Positions 1 to 9,022 of a stretch of 45,728 bases of DNA are shown here, one piece after another. A model generated the notes under the pieces. That model was given only the letters and a program-made list of their open reading frames with translations. It searched no databases and was not told the DNA's origin. The translations under genes were made by a program, and so were the position numbers. How positions within the stretch are numbered: the first letter of the stretch is position 1; each line of letters starts with the position of its first letter. This stretch comes from CAJGCS01 sp045589955 (lineage in GTDB: Bacteria; Bacillota_I; Bacilli_A; ML615J-28; CAG-313): assembly GCA_045589955.1 (NCBI GenBank), contig JAZNQD010000031.1, positions 1 through 45,728 of the forward strand. Direction: 5' to 3'.

Positions 1-365
1 CCTCTTTCTACATCCATTGCCAATCTTTCACATAGAGTCTTTTCATCAGCTACAAGTGATACGCATTTCACCTCACAGTTCTGTGTATTCAGTTTCTCAA
101 GTATGGAATTGATAATACTCTGCTCGTGCATCACCCAACAAAAAATGATATTCTCGTATGCAGAGCATTTCAGAAAATTATTGAGTACATAACAAATATT
201 ATTTGTCACCATTGCTTTTGTTTCATCGGTTACTTGGAACGGACTTGCATCCCAACACCAATCTCCGTCAAGAAATACACTATTCGGTAAATCCTGTTTG
301 AGCTGTTGGCACACAGTTGTTTTTCCAACTCCCATAGTACCACCAATCATATATAAAGTTTTCAT
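1..365 (-). CDS. P-loop nucleotide-kinase-like ATP-binding protein, partial (3' end beyond the left edge)
   Basis: About 121 codons are visible, read leftward off the window. The protein opens with MKTLYMIGGTMGVGKTT, a Walker A/P-loop at about residues 8-17, followed by the motif FLDGDWCWD. This matches small AAA/shikimate-kinase-like ATPases of Bacillota whose substrate is not known to me. The start at 365 is preferred over the adjacent ATG at 368 because the AGGAG at 372-376 then sits 6 nt away. Codons such as CTG, CTC, CAG and GAG are commoner than in the AT-rich genes to the right, which suggests horizontal acquisition. Transcription probably comes from the promoter at 511-539, through a structured leader. 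The phosphate acceptor cannot be told from this fragment, and the C-terminal half is outside the window. Confidence 0.75.
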   Translation of the reverse strand, partial: MKTLYMIGGTMGVGKTTVCQQLKQDLPNSVFLDGDWCWDASPFQVTDETKAMVTNNICYVLNNFLKCSAYENIIFCWVMHEQSIINSILEKLNTQNCEVKCVSLVADEKTLCERLAMDVER

Positions 366-384
366 CATTCACTCCTACAAATTC

Positions 385-504
385 TTATTTATCGTTCTGT
401 TTTATCGCCAGTTTCGCCTTTGTATTACAAAGGCTGCGGGCAAAACCCATACCCCTAAAGATGCACAAAACCAAAGGCTTCCTCCCGGAGGAAGGCTTTT
501 CGTT
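385..504 (-). promoter_or_regulatory. Structured 5' leader with a possible 21-codon upstream ORF
   Basis: Between the predicted transcription start and the kinase gene, the RNA begins with a strong stem-loop (473-500, arms GGAGGAAG/CTTCCTCC, followed by a U-rich stretch). It then has a short ORF from ATG 450 to TAA 385 (begins MGFARSLCNTKA, ends KQNDK) that contains a second hairpin (GCCTTTG/CAAAGGC). The ORF stop lies about 20 nt before the kinase start. This resembles attenuation leaders of antibiotic-response genes. The upstream ORF has only AGGGG directly against its ATG, so its translation is uncertain. An in-frame TTG six codons earlier is an alternative start. Confidence 0.45.
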
Positions 505-510
505 ATCTTC

Positions 511-551
511 ATTATAACACAAATCGGCAGAGAAAACAAGTTCCCTGCCGA
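511..551 (-). promoter_or_regulatory. Promoter and operator-like inverted repeat of the kinase gene
   Basis: On the minus strand a -35 TTGTTT (534-539) lies 17 nt from a perfect -10 TATAAT (511-516). The 7-bp inverted repeat TCGGCAG/CTGCCGA (524-530 and 545-551) brackets the -35 element, as expected of a repressor operator. The predicted start of transcription is near 504. Confidence 0.65.
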
Positions 552-612
552 AATTTTGTGACTGCCATTTCTCCGCTAAGAATGCAAAGAGAAATATAAT
601 TGTTTTTCTATT

Positions 613-2589
613 TTATTCAAGATTGTCGTTTTTAATTTCTCTTAATTTAGTCTTTGATTTTTTTCTTTCTAAAATTATTTTGATAATAACTAAAGCAATA
701 CTACAAATAGTTAAAACAGTTACAGTCACAATAACACTACTATAGTTATCAACATAGCACTTAATATCCCCACTGCATCCTTTTATATTATTTTCAATAA
801 TACTAAAAGTAAATTCTTTTTTGCTTTCGTTTCCGCTACTATCTTTGGCATATATTGATACATGATATTGTCCAATCTCATTTATTAAAGTATTATTATA
901 TTCTTGTCCATTTATTTCAACATATACATCAATATCATTATTGAAATTATCACTTACTTCATAATTAATTTGTTCTACTTTGATATATTTGCCTTCATTT
1001 TTAATATCAAGAAGTTTTATAACTGGTGGAGTTGTATCAATAACTTTTATTTTTCTTAAAAAAGTCTCACTATGATTATTAGCAAAATCAATTGCTTGAA
1101 ACAACACATGTCCAATACAACCAGTTTTGATTTTTTCCAAAAACACATATTTATTGACTTCTTCTTCACCAATATAAAACAAGATTTCTAATTTAGGATT
1201 AACATCAATATTATCTTTATATTCAAGATCATATAAATAAAAGTCCTCATTTACTTCATTATCTTTTAAAATGAGTTCGTTTAAACCTTTTATAACTGGT
1301 GCTATTGTATCTTGCAATATAATATTTTGTTCAACAACATTTGTTTTGTTTCCACTTTTATCAAAACCATAATATTTAAGTTTTAGTACTTTATCTTCTA
1401 ATAGCTTACTTTTATATGCATCTAACAAATGATCATTTTTATCATAGACCTCGAGTACTAAAGATGGATTACTGTCATATTCATCAATTATATTAAAATA
1501 CGATAAAATATCAAATGAATCATATTCAACATCTTTAACAATTAATTCATCTAGAAATGAAGTCGTTATTATTGGGGGTGTAGTATCATTAACAATAATT
1601 TCTAACTTTATATCTTCCGTTTTATTTTTACTTTCATCAACACCATAAAAACAAATATACCCATTGTTATGGTTTTTTAAATATTTTTTAAACGAATCAA
1701 AACTTAATTTTTCTTCTTCCTTATTATAATATGAACACACAAGATGAGCATTATTATCATAATTATCAACAACACTAATATACTCTCCTATATCAAATGT
1801 TTCGACATCTGTATCATCTAAGATAATTTGGTCTGGATAACTAAGACATGGAATTGTCTTATCAACGACATTTATTGTTTTATTAAAAAGTAAATAGTCA
1901 TTATTCACCTTATCAATAACAATTATACTTACAACTTGTGTTCCTATTATAGATGAGTCAATATTTTGCTTTAAGATAATTTCATATTCATTTTCTAAAC
2001 GATTAGTTACTGAAAAACTATTGGCGTAATTTGGTACTGTCGCAAACACTTCTAGTTCATCTAACAAAATATTCCAAGTTGCCTTAAGTTTTTCCGAATA
2101 GCCTATCTTATATTCTAAAAGGTGGTTGTGATCATCAAACAAATATATTGTTAAGTTATTAGCTATTAATGATATAATATCTTCAATATCGTTTTTACAT
2201 ATTAGTTTCAATGAACATATTTTTCTCTGAAGAAGTTCATTTTCTTTTTGAAGATAAAGTTTTACCCCTTCATCATTGCCAGCTTCATTAACTAGTTCTT
2301 TGGTAAAACCACTACTTTTATTTACTTCAACATTATTGGCAAAATCGATAAAAGATGTGATGTCATTTGAACAATTTATTCCCATTTTTATTTCATCAAC
2401 TTGATGACCATTTTCAATATTTAGGCTAAGCTTAATAGTATCACCTTTTGTATATGTTAAATGTTCAAAAATAAAATTTACTTCAATATCGATATCACTT
2501 GCATGAACAACCGTTTTCCAAGGTAATAAAAATAACAATGATATTATTATACTTAAAAGATAAATCAGTTTTTTTAATAAATTAGTCAT
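613..2589 (-). CDS. Membrane-anchored surface protein with Ig-like repeats
   Basis: A 658-aa protein with an N-terminal signal peptide (hydrophobic core at about residues 8-30), an extracellular region, one C-terminal transmembrane helix (about 617-640) and a short basic tail. The extracellular part carries at least four repeats, most opening with D-T-T/I-P/A-P-x-I, typical of bacterial Ig-like (HYR/DUF5011-type) modules. The first about 150 residues after the signal resemble a cohesin-like beta domain (F-Y-x-GDTIKLSLNI), which is a weak call. An AGAGGAAG Shine-Dalgarno precedes ATG 2589. It is a single-gene unit with an extended -10 promoter, lying downstream of the lipoprotein gene's terminator. 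No catalytic motif was seen. A role in adhesion or surface structure is inference. Confidence 0.75.
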   Translation of the reverse strand: MTNLLKKLIYLLSIIISLLFLLPWKTVVHASDIDIEVNFIFEHLTYTKGDTIKLSLNIENGHQVDEIKMGINCSNDITSFIDFANNVEVNKSSGFTKELVNEAGNDEGVKLYLQKENELLQRKICSLKLICKNDIEDIISLIANNLTIYLFDDHNHLLEYKIGYSEKLKATWNILLDELEVFATVPNYANSFSVTNRLENEYEIILKQNIDSSIIGTQVVSIIVIDKVNNDYLLFNKTINVVDKTIPCLSYPDQIILDDTDVETFDIGEYISVVDNYDNNAHLVCSYYNKEEEKLSFDSFKKYLKNHNNGYICFYGVDESKNKTEDIKLEIIVNDTTPPIITTSFLDELIVKDVEYDSFDILSYFNIIDEYDSNPSLVLEVYDKNDHLLDAYKSKLLEDKVLKLKYYGFDKSGNKTNVVEQNIILQDTIAPVIKGLNELILKDNEVNEDFYLYDLEYKDNIDVNPKLEILFYIGEEEVNKYVFLEKIKTGCIGHVLFQAIDFANNHSETFLRKIKVIDTTPPVIKLLDIKNEGKYIKVEQINYEVSDNFNNDIDVYVEINGQEYNNTLINEIGQYHVSIYAKDSSGNESKKEFTFSIIENNIKGCSGDIKCYVDNYSSVIVTVTVLTICSIALVIIKIILERKKSKTKLREIKNDNLE

Positions 2590-2629
2590 ATTTTTTCTTC
2601 CTCTAACATAGTATTTATTTTGTTAAATT

Positions 2630-2635
2630 ATTATA
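2630..2635 (-). promoter_or_regulatory. Extended -10 promoter of the Ig-repeat protein gene
   Basis: TGATATAAT on the minus strand, with a TATAAT core preceded by TGn. No good -35 is found at 16-18 nt. Confidence 0.5.
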
Positions 2636-2687
2636 TCAAAATAAATATGAAAATTTTGTCATATTTTAAGAGGAGAATTTATATTTT

Positions 2688-2722
2688 TTAAAAAGAGTGA
2701 TTTAATTAATAAATCACTCTTT
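2688..2722 (-). terminator. Intrinsic terminator after the GHL10-like lipoprotein gene
   Basis: Arms AAAGAGTGATTTA / TAAATCACTCTTT (2710-2722 and 2692-2704), loop TTAA, followed on the minus strand by a T/A-rich tract. The hairpin overlaps the TGA stop at 2714-2716. Confidence 0.75.
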
Positions 2723-5497
2723 ATCAATACTATTTATTATATCTAATATATAATTTGCCATCAATTGATCATTACAACTTGATAATTCCAAATATAATTT
2801 ATCAAAGTTTTTTACCTTTATTAAATCAATCAGATAATCATAATTTTCATTATTTTTTATTTCAAAATAATATTCAATTTTATCAATTAAATCATTTATA
2901 ATAGCTTGTGTAATTTCTTGACTTGAATTGATGCAAGATACAACATCTAAATGGTGATTCATTGTAAGAATATCCACATACCTATTTTTCAAGTATTCAC
3001 TTGATGAAAAAATAACAACACCATTATCGTCGGTATAATAAATTTGTTTACATAAATCTAACAAAGAAATATTATTTCCAATACCAATTCTAAAATCATC
3101 TTCATTTAAGTTTTCTTGATAATATTCAATTTTATTTTGGACAAATAACGGATCACTGCTATAAACCATCGGTTCAATTTGATCAACAATTCCAAGATCA
3201 AGCCATTTTTTAGCATCTTGTAAAAAACCTTTTGATGCAGAATCAAAATCGTTAAATACTGCAGCTGTTACAAGAATATCTGGTTTTATCTTTTTAATTC
3301 CACTTGTTGTTCGTATGATAAAATTAACTAATTCATTTTCCTTAAACTCTAACCATTTTTTTCTTACATCTTTATTATTTAAAATCAGTGTTCTTAGGTC
3401 ACCTTCTAAGTTATTTTTCGTTAAAAACTTATTCATAGAATATTCACTATATCCAGGATCAATGATTTTTGTTGTACTACTAATTACATCATCTTCTAAA
3501 TAATTATATAAATTTGATTGAGAATATCTAATGATATCGTATTCGATTTTATCGAAGTCATATAAACTTACTAATTCTAAATACCAATTATATAATGTAT
3601 TTTGAACTTCATCATTACAAATATCATAGTAATAAATGTTTCCTTTTGATAATTCGCCATTATATTCAACTTGATAATGTTTTTCTGTTAAAACTTTAGA
3701 CCCTTCTAAATAACATCTAAATGTTTGAGTAAAGGCATTCACACTAATATTTCGTTTATGAGCCTCACTTATAAAACACTTTAAATAGTCATTTCCATAT
3801 ATACCATAATTACAATCTTTTAAAACATCTGTTTTATAAAAATATTTTGAATCATACAAAATATAATTACCTACAAAAGGTAAAATTATAATTTCATTAA
3901 AACCCATTTTCTTTAATTTATCTAATGTATTACATACACCTTCTATAGATGTATCATCATAGGCAGAACCACCTTTAAATGGATAATACCACATCGCACA
4001 GGTTTTATTGATTTTGTAGTCAGTTATTTGGCCATATAAAATTGAGATGTATTCCTCACTAATTTTATTAATAGTTGATAATTGATGCAAATTATAAAAT
4101 GTTAGTTCCTTGCCAATTGTTTTTAATTTACTGTAAATGCTCTTAATAACTTTATCAATATATTGATAATCATGAGGAATTGCTTGTTCCATTTCTTCAT
4201 TAACTAAATTAATAATTTCATTATAAGGTATTATTTGCGCATTGTAAAAAGTTGCATATAAATCCTTATAAACATTTACTCCATCTTCATCTATATTAAT
4301 TTTATCTTTTAGAGCTATATTTTCTCTTAAAAAATCTCCACCTTTTCCGTGTCCACTAAGTATATAACCATTTAAAGGCAACTCCACAAGTGTGCCTATT
4401 TCCACAACATATCCATTTTCATCGACACCAACCTCATATCCATATTCATTACGGGTACGATATGTACTTTGATCATAGTGAACTAAAGTATCAGTATTTC
4501 TAAAACCACCATAATAAAGTTTATCAGTATATATTGAAGTTAATACATAATTTTTATCATCATTTTCCATAACTTCAAATGTTTCATATTTAACATCTAA
4601 ATAGGAATATTGATGAAGATGTTCATATGGAGTAAAATCATATTTTTGTTCGATTTCTTGTAATTGACTATACACTTCAAATGCTATTTCATCTTTATAA
4701 TCAATAAAAAGATTATTAATAGTTGGAATAGTTTCATTTAACTCTAAAACAAAAGCATTATATGTTCTTAGGTCAGTAACTGTTTCTAATAAATTTACTA
4801 AACTAATAAATTTAAAAAAGACTTCATTTTTACTTAATTGATCATCATTAGAAATAAAGATGCTATTACCCACATATAAAACATAATTCCCAATCTCTAC
4901 TTGTTTAAGTTTATGGCTACTTGTTCCATGGGCTGATACAACATACCCGTTTTCTGGGACATCAACTTTGATATCTTTTTGTACAACGCGTCCAAGTTTA
5001 TCAACTGCAATTTCATACCCATAGATATTGGTATTAACAAAATTATTTTCATCATAAACAATTACCATGTCAGTACCACGTGTTGTTGCAAACTCAACAT
5101 TGTTAAAAAATTGATTAACTTGAGAAATATCAAAAGGACTATTTTTTATATTAGAGAAATCGGGATATTCTAATAATTTTGTTTTTTCACGCTTAGATAT
5201 CATAACATCAAAATAATCTACGAAATCTTGATATTTAATCATAATTGTGTTTTTGCCTAATATTAAATCAGAATATACTATTTCATAATCATCAATTATT
5301 TTATAAGATCCATCATTATAAACTATTTGAACAACTAATCCATCTAATTCTAAATTTTCACCTAAATAATAGTCTATTTTTTGAGGTTTTGAAACAATAT
5401 TAAGATTGATTATTTTTTTACTTGTATTACAAGAACAAAGAAAAAATCCCCATCCAAGTAAAAGCACAATAAGCAAAGTTCTTTTTATTATTTTCAT
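2714..5497 (-). CDS. Lipoprotein with Ig-like domain and GHL10-type glycoside-hydrolase-like domain
   Basis: A 927-aa exported lipoprotein. The signal peptide ends in the lipobox L-C-S-C, so the lipidated residue would be Cys23. An Ig-like domain follows (about 35-98, containing DYYLGENLELDGLVV). Next come two copies of a module with the pattern YGYE-I/V-x-VD...NGY-V/I-x-S-x-HG (about residues 155-200 and 345-390). The C-terminal about 450 residues match the GHL10/DUF187 family: CAMWYYPFKGG, the strand FNEIIILPFVGN, the helix SEAHKRNISVNAF, and DKIEYDIIRYS with acidic residues expected in a TIM-barrel active site. The family acts on cell-wall or other polysaccharides, but the substrate is unknown here. 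AGGAGA precedes ATG 5497. Its transcript stands alone, between the pfkA terminator and its own. Confidence 0.75.
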   Translation of the reverse strand: MKIIKRTLLIVLLLGWGFFLCSCNTSKKIINLNIVSKPQKIDYYLGENLELDGLVVQIVYNDGSYKIIDDYEIVYSDLILGKNTIMIKYQDFVDYFDVMISKREKTKLLEYPDFSNIKNSPFDISQVNQFFNNVEFATTRGTDMVIVYDENNFVNTNIYGYEIAVDKLGRVVQKDIKVDVPENGYVVSAHGTSSHKLKQVEIGNYVLYVGNSIFISNDDQLSKNEVFFKFISLVNLLETVTDLRTYNAFVLELNETIPTINNLFIDYKDEIAFEVYSQLQEIEQKYDFTPYEHLHQYSYLDVKYETFEVMENDDKNYVLTSIYTDKLYYGGFRNTDTLVHYDQSTYRTRNEYGYEVGVDENGYVVEIGTLVELPLNGYILSGHGKGGDFLRENIALKDKINIDEDGVNVYKDLYATFYNAQIIPYNEIINLVNEEMEQAIPHDYQYIDKVIKSIYSKLKTIGKELTFYNLHQLSTINKISEEYISILYGQITDYKINKTCAMWYYPFKGGSAYDDTSIEGVCNTLDKLKKMGFNEIIILPFVGNYILYDSKYFYKTDVLKDCNYGIYGNDYLKCFISEAHKRNISVNAFTQTFRCYLEGSKVLTEKHYQVEYNGELSKGNIYYYDICNDEVQNTLYNWYLELVSLYDFDKIEYDIIRYSQSNLYNYLEDDVISSTTKIIDPGYSEYSMNKFLTKNNLEGDLRTLILNNKDVRKKWLEFKENELVNFIIRTTSGIKKIKPDILVTAAVFNDFDSASKGFLQDAKKWLDLGIVDQIEPMVYSSDPLFVQNKIEYYQENLNEDDFRIGIGNNISLLDLCKQIYYTDDNGVVIFSSSEYLKNRYVDILTMNHHLDVVSCINSSQEITQAIINDLIDKIEYYFEIKNNENYDYLIDLIKVKNFDKLYLELSSCNDQLMANYILDIINSIDKE

Positions 5498-5521
5498 TTT
5501 ATTAATCTCCTACTTGTCTTT

Positions 5522-5527
5522 ATTATA
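5522..5527 (-). promoter_or_regulatory. Extended -10 promoter of the GHL10-like lipoprotein gene
   Basis: TGGTATAAT on the minus strand, about 25 nt before the start codon. The -35 region runs into the pfkA terminator and is poor (TTTAAA). Confidence 0.5.
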
Positions 5528-5546
5528 CCACATCATTTACAAATTT

Positions 5547-5579
5547 AAAAGCAGGAATATAATTATATTCCTGCTTTTT
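5547..5579 (-). terminator. Terminator of the glg-pfkA operon
   Basis: Near-perfect palindrome AAAAGCAGGAATATA / TATATTCCTGCTTTT immediately after the pfkA stop. It closes the minus-strand operon. Confidence 0.75.
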
Positions 5580-5583
5580 ATTA

Positions 5584-6558
5584 TTATGATAATTTTTCTG
5601 TTAATTCAGGGTAACCTTCGAATAAGTTCTTTTTCATTTTTAAAGCTTCCTCAATTGGGAATACTTTAATTTCATTGTTGAAGATACCTACACATTTACC
5701 ACCTTCACCATTTAGCAAGCATTCAACAGCTTTTGTACCAAATCTACTTGCAAGGTTTCTGTCATACCAAACAGGTGTTCCACCTCTTTGCATATGGCCA
5801 AGAACAGTGGCACGACTTTCATAACCTGTATGAATTTCTACTTGACGAGCTAAGTCAGATGTATCTGTAATGTGTTCAGTTACAACGATTAAGATATGTC
5901 TTCTATTTTGTTTTTGACATTTTTTAACAACTTTGATAATTTGTTCCATATTGAAACCAATATCAGCAGTGATTACATAATCAGCACCAGTTGCAAGGGC
6001 AGCCGCATATGCAATATCACCACAATATCTTCCCATTACTTCAACAACTGAACATCTTCTGTGTGAGTTAGATGTATCACGAATTTTATCGATTGCATCT
6101 ACCGCAGTGTTAACAGCAGTATGAAAACCAATACTATATTCTGTAGAAGCAATATCATTATCGATTGTTGCAGGAACGCCAATGCAATTAATGCCTAATC
6201 TTGTTAATTTTAACGCACCTTGGTAAGTTCCATCGCCACCAATAGCGATTAATGCATCGATACCAAGTTCTCTAAATTTTTCAGCAGCTTTTTGTTGAAC
6301 TTCAAGAAGTTTAAATTCTTTTAGACGAGCAGAACCTAAGATTGTTCCACCACGGTTAATAGTTTCACTAACTGCCATACGATCCATTAAATGAAAACGA
6401 CCTTCAATTAGACCTTTATAACCATCATCTATTCCATATACCTCAAGACCAGCATCAATACCAGAACGAACAATTGCGCGGATTGCTGCATTCATTCCAG
6501 GTGCATCACCGCCTGAAGTTAAAACTGCTATTCTTTTAATACCACTTTTATTTTCCAT
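5584..6558 (-). CDS. pfkA: 6-phosphofructokinase
   Basis: Phosphorylates fructose 6-phosphate to fructose 1,6-bisphosphate, the committed step of glycolysis. Of 324 aa, the N-terminal GGDAPGMNAA loop, the GGDGTYQGA nucleotide site, the catalytic loop ATIDNDI and the VMGRYCGD segment are all visible. The Gly in GGDG marks the ATP-dependent type. The position that is Gly in E. coli PfkA (PGTIDND) is Ala here, while PPi enzymes have Lys there. An upstream in-frame TTG at 6570 is rejected: GGAGG lies just after it and 5-6 nt before ATG 6558, so it is the ribosome site for that ATG. The gene begins 14 nt after the glgP stop, as the last gene of the glycogen operon, so hexose phosphate released from glycogen feeds directly into glycolysis. 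Confidence 0.95.
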   Translation of the reverse strand: MENKSGIKRIAVLTSGGDAPGMNAAIRAIVRSGIDAGLEVYGIDDGYKGLIEGRFHLMDRMAVSETINRGGTILGSARLKEFKLLEVQQKAAEKFRELGIDALIAIGGDGTYQGALKLTRLGINCIGVPATIDNDIASTEYSIGFHTAVNTAVDAIDKIRDTSNSHRRCSVVEVMGRYCGDIAYAAALATGADYVITADIGFNMEQIIKVVKKCQKQNRRHILIVVTEHITDTSDLARQVEIHTGYESRATVLGHMQRGGTPVWYDRNLASRFGTKAVECLLNGEGGKCVGIFNNEIKVFPIEEALKMKKNLFEGYPELTEKLS

Positions 6559-6572
6559 TTCTTCCTCCAATA

Positions 6573-9008
6573 TTAGTCATTAACCTTTATTTTTTCTAAA
6601 TTCCAAATATTTTTTGCATAGTTTTCAATACTATTGTCTGATGCAAAGCGTCCTGCTTCACTAATATTTACAAGTGACATTCTTGCAAATTCACGTGGAT
6701 TACGATAGATTTGATCCATCTTTTCATGTGCTTCCATGTAACTTTCAAAATCTGCTAAACACATATATTGGTCAGCAATACCACTACTTGTTAATAAATA
6801 GTTAGCAATATTTTCAAAGCTCTTACCGGCAAAGCCACGTTTAAGTGTTGCAATAATTTCTCTTATTACTAAGTTATTATTATAGTAATAAGTTGAGTTA
6901 TATCCTTTTGACCATTCAGTATCTACTTCTTTAGCACTCATACCAAAGATGAAGATATTGTCTACGCCCACCGAATCACAAATTTCAACATTTGCACCAT
7001 CCATAGTACCTAATGTAACTGCACCATTAATCATGAATTTCATATTACCTGTACCACTAGCTTCTTTACCGGCAAGAGAAATTTGTTCACTAATTTCTGA
7101 TGCTGGCATTAGTTTTTCCGCAAGTGTTACGCAATAATCTTCAATAAAGACAACATTTAATTTTGCCTTGATTTCTGGATGCATATCAATGTCTTTAGAT
7201 ATATAGTTAATTAATTCAATAATTTCTTTAGCACGATAATAACCTGGAGCAGCTTTAGCACCAAAGATAAATGTTTGAGGCGTTACATCTGCATTTGGAT
7301 TATTACGTAATTTATTGTAAATAGCAATAATTTTTAAAACGTTTAATAATTGACGTTTATATTCATGAAGACGTTTTACTTGAACATCAAAACGTGTTGA
7401 TGGGTCAATAACAATTCCTTGTTTTTTATAAAGCGCCTTAGCAAAATCGCATTTATTCAAATATTTGATTTTATTTAATTCATCTAAAACTTCTGTATCA
7501 TTTTCAAATGCTCTAAATTTCTTTAAATTATTTGCATCAAAATACCAATCGTGGCCAATTTTGTCATCTAATAATTTTGCAAGACGAGGATTTGATTGAT
7601 GTAACCAACGTCTATGTGCTATACCATTAGTAACATTAGTAAATTTTTCTGGATATAAATCATAGTAGTTTTTGAAAATACTACGTTTAATGATATCACT
7701 GTGAAGAGCTGATACACCATTGATATGATGTGATGCAATAACACATAATTTAGCCATATGAACATGGTTATCTGACATTAATGACATTAGGTAAGTTCTA
7801 TCATTATCATAAGGATATAAACCAAATATTTGTTCATTAAAACGACGATTAATTTCATATAAGATTTGAGCAATTCTTGGCATATGACGATTAATTAAAT
7901 CCATACTCCAAGATTCTAAAGCTTCTGCCATAACAGTATGGTTAGTGTATGCAACTGTTCTTGTAACAACATCCCAAGCTTCATCCCAACCAAATTCATA
8001 ATCATCCATTAAGATTCTCATCATTTCTGGAATACATAATGTTGGATGTGTATCATTGATATGGATAGCTGCCTTGTCAGGTAGTGTATGCATATCTTTA
8101 AAACGTTTCTTATGATCATTGAAAATATTTTGAATTGAAGCACTTACTAAGAAGTATTGTTGTTTTAGACGAAGCGTTTTACCTTCAGAATTATCATCTG
8201 ATGGATATAGTACTTTAGAGATAAGTTCTGCTTCGTTGTTTTCTTGCATTGCTCTAAAATATTGTCCTTGTGAGAATAGTTTCATATCAAATTTTGATAC
8301 ATTACGGGCACGCCATAGACGTAATGTTGAAATACCATCACTTGCACCACCTGAGATTAATAAATCATAAGGCATTGCCTCAACGTCTTTTGTATCATGA
8401 TATGCAACTTTCATTTTACCATTTTCTTGGTATTGTTCAATCCAACCACCAAAACGAACCTTTAATGCTCTATCGCTTCTTGGAACAAGCCAAACTTCTC
8501 CTCCTGGAAGCCATACATCTGGCATTTCAGTTTGCCAACCATTAACGATTTTTTGTTTGAAAAGACCATATTCATAGCGAATCGAAAAGCCTGTAGCTGG
8601 ATAATTCAAAGAGGCTAATGAGTCCATAAAGCATGCAGCTAAACGTCCTAAGCCACCATTTCCTAGTCCTGCGTCTGGTTCTTGTTCATAAACATCTTCA
8701 ATATCGATTTTATATTTTTTTAATACCTTAGCATATTCATCAACAAGTCCTAAATTATAAAGATTAGTTTTAAGACTACGACCAACTAAGAATTCCATAC
8801 AAAGGTAATAAACCTTCTTCGCAGAAGCTTCCTTTACAGCTTTGTTGAATTTTTCCTTCTTTTCAAGAAGTTGATCAAGAACAGTCATACTAATTGCTTT
8901 ATACATTTGTTCGATTGACGCATCATTTGGAGTTACACCAAAATATTGGGCTAATTTTTCTTCAATTTTCGCTTGTACATTTAACTGTGTTTTACTATCA
9001 TTTGCCAT
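6573..9008 (-). CDS. glgP: Glycogen/maltodextrin phosphorylase
   Basis: Releases glucose 1-phosphate from alpha-1,4-glucan with a pyridoxal phosphate cofactor. The 811-aa length is normal for the family. Visible motifs are the N-terminal EPDAGLGNGGLGRLAACF, the HINDTHPTL segment, FDVQVKRLHEYKRQ, and the cofactor-binding EASGTGNMKFMINGA, whose Lys would form the Schiff base. A regulatory N-terminal extension like that of the animal enzyme is absent. AGGA precedes ATG 9008. The gene starts 14 nt after glgA, within the operon. Confidence 0.96.
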   Translation of the reverse strand: MANDSKTQLNVQAKIEEKLAQYFGVTPNDASIEQMYKAISMTVLDQLLEKKEKFNKAVKEASAKKVYYLCMEFLVGRSLKTNLYNLGLVDEYAKVLKKYKIDIEDVYEQEPDAGLGNGGLGRLAACFMDSLASLNYPATGFSIRYEYGLFKQKIVNGWQTEMPDVWLPGGEVWLVPRSDRALKVRFGGWIEQYQENGKMKVAYHDTKDVEAMPYDLLISGGASDGISTLRLWRARNVSKFDMKLFSQGQYFRAMQENNEAELISKVLYPSDDNSEGKTLRLKQQYFLVSASIQNIFNDHKKRFKDMHTLPDKAAIHINDTHPTLCIPEMMRILMDDYEFGWDEAWDVVTRTVAYTNHTVMAEALESWSMDLINRHMPRIAQILYEINRRFNEQIFGLYPYDNDRTYLMSLMSDNHVHMAKLCVIASHHINGVSALHSDIIKRSIFKNYYDLYPEKFTNVTNGIAHRRWLHQSNPRLAKLLDDKIGHDWYFDANNLKKFRAFENDTEVLDELNKIKYLNKCDFAKALYKKQGIVIDPSTRFDVQVKRLHEYKRQLLNVLKIIAIYNKLRNNPNADVTPQTFIFGAKAAPGYYRAKEIIELINYISKDIDMHPEIKAKLNVVFIEDYCVTLAEKLMPASEISEQISLAGKEASGTGNMKFMINGAVTLGTMDGANVEICDSVGVDNIFIFGMSAKEVDTEWSKGYNSTYYYNNNLVIREIIATLKRGFAGKSFENIANYLLTSSGIADQYMCLADFESYMEAHEKMDQIYRNPREFARMSLVNISEAGRFASDNSIENYAKNIWNLEKIKVND

Positions 9009-9022
9009 ATTAATTCCTACTT

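Noticed and set aside
298..561. 87-codon plus-strand open frame at the left end
   Set aside because: Runs antisense through the kinase gene start, its leader hairpins and promoter. No ribosome site.
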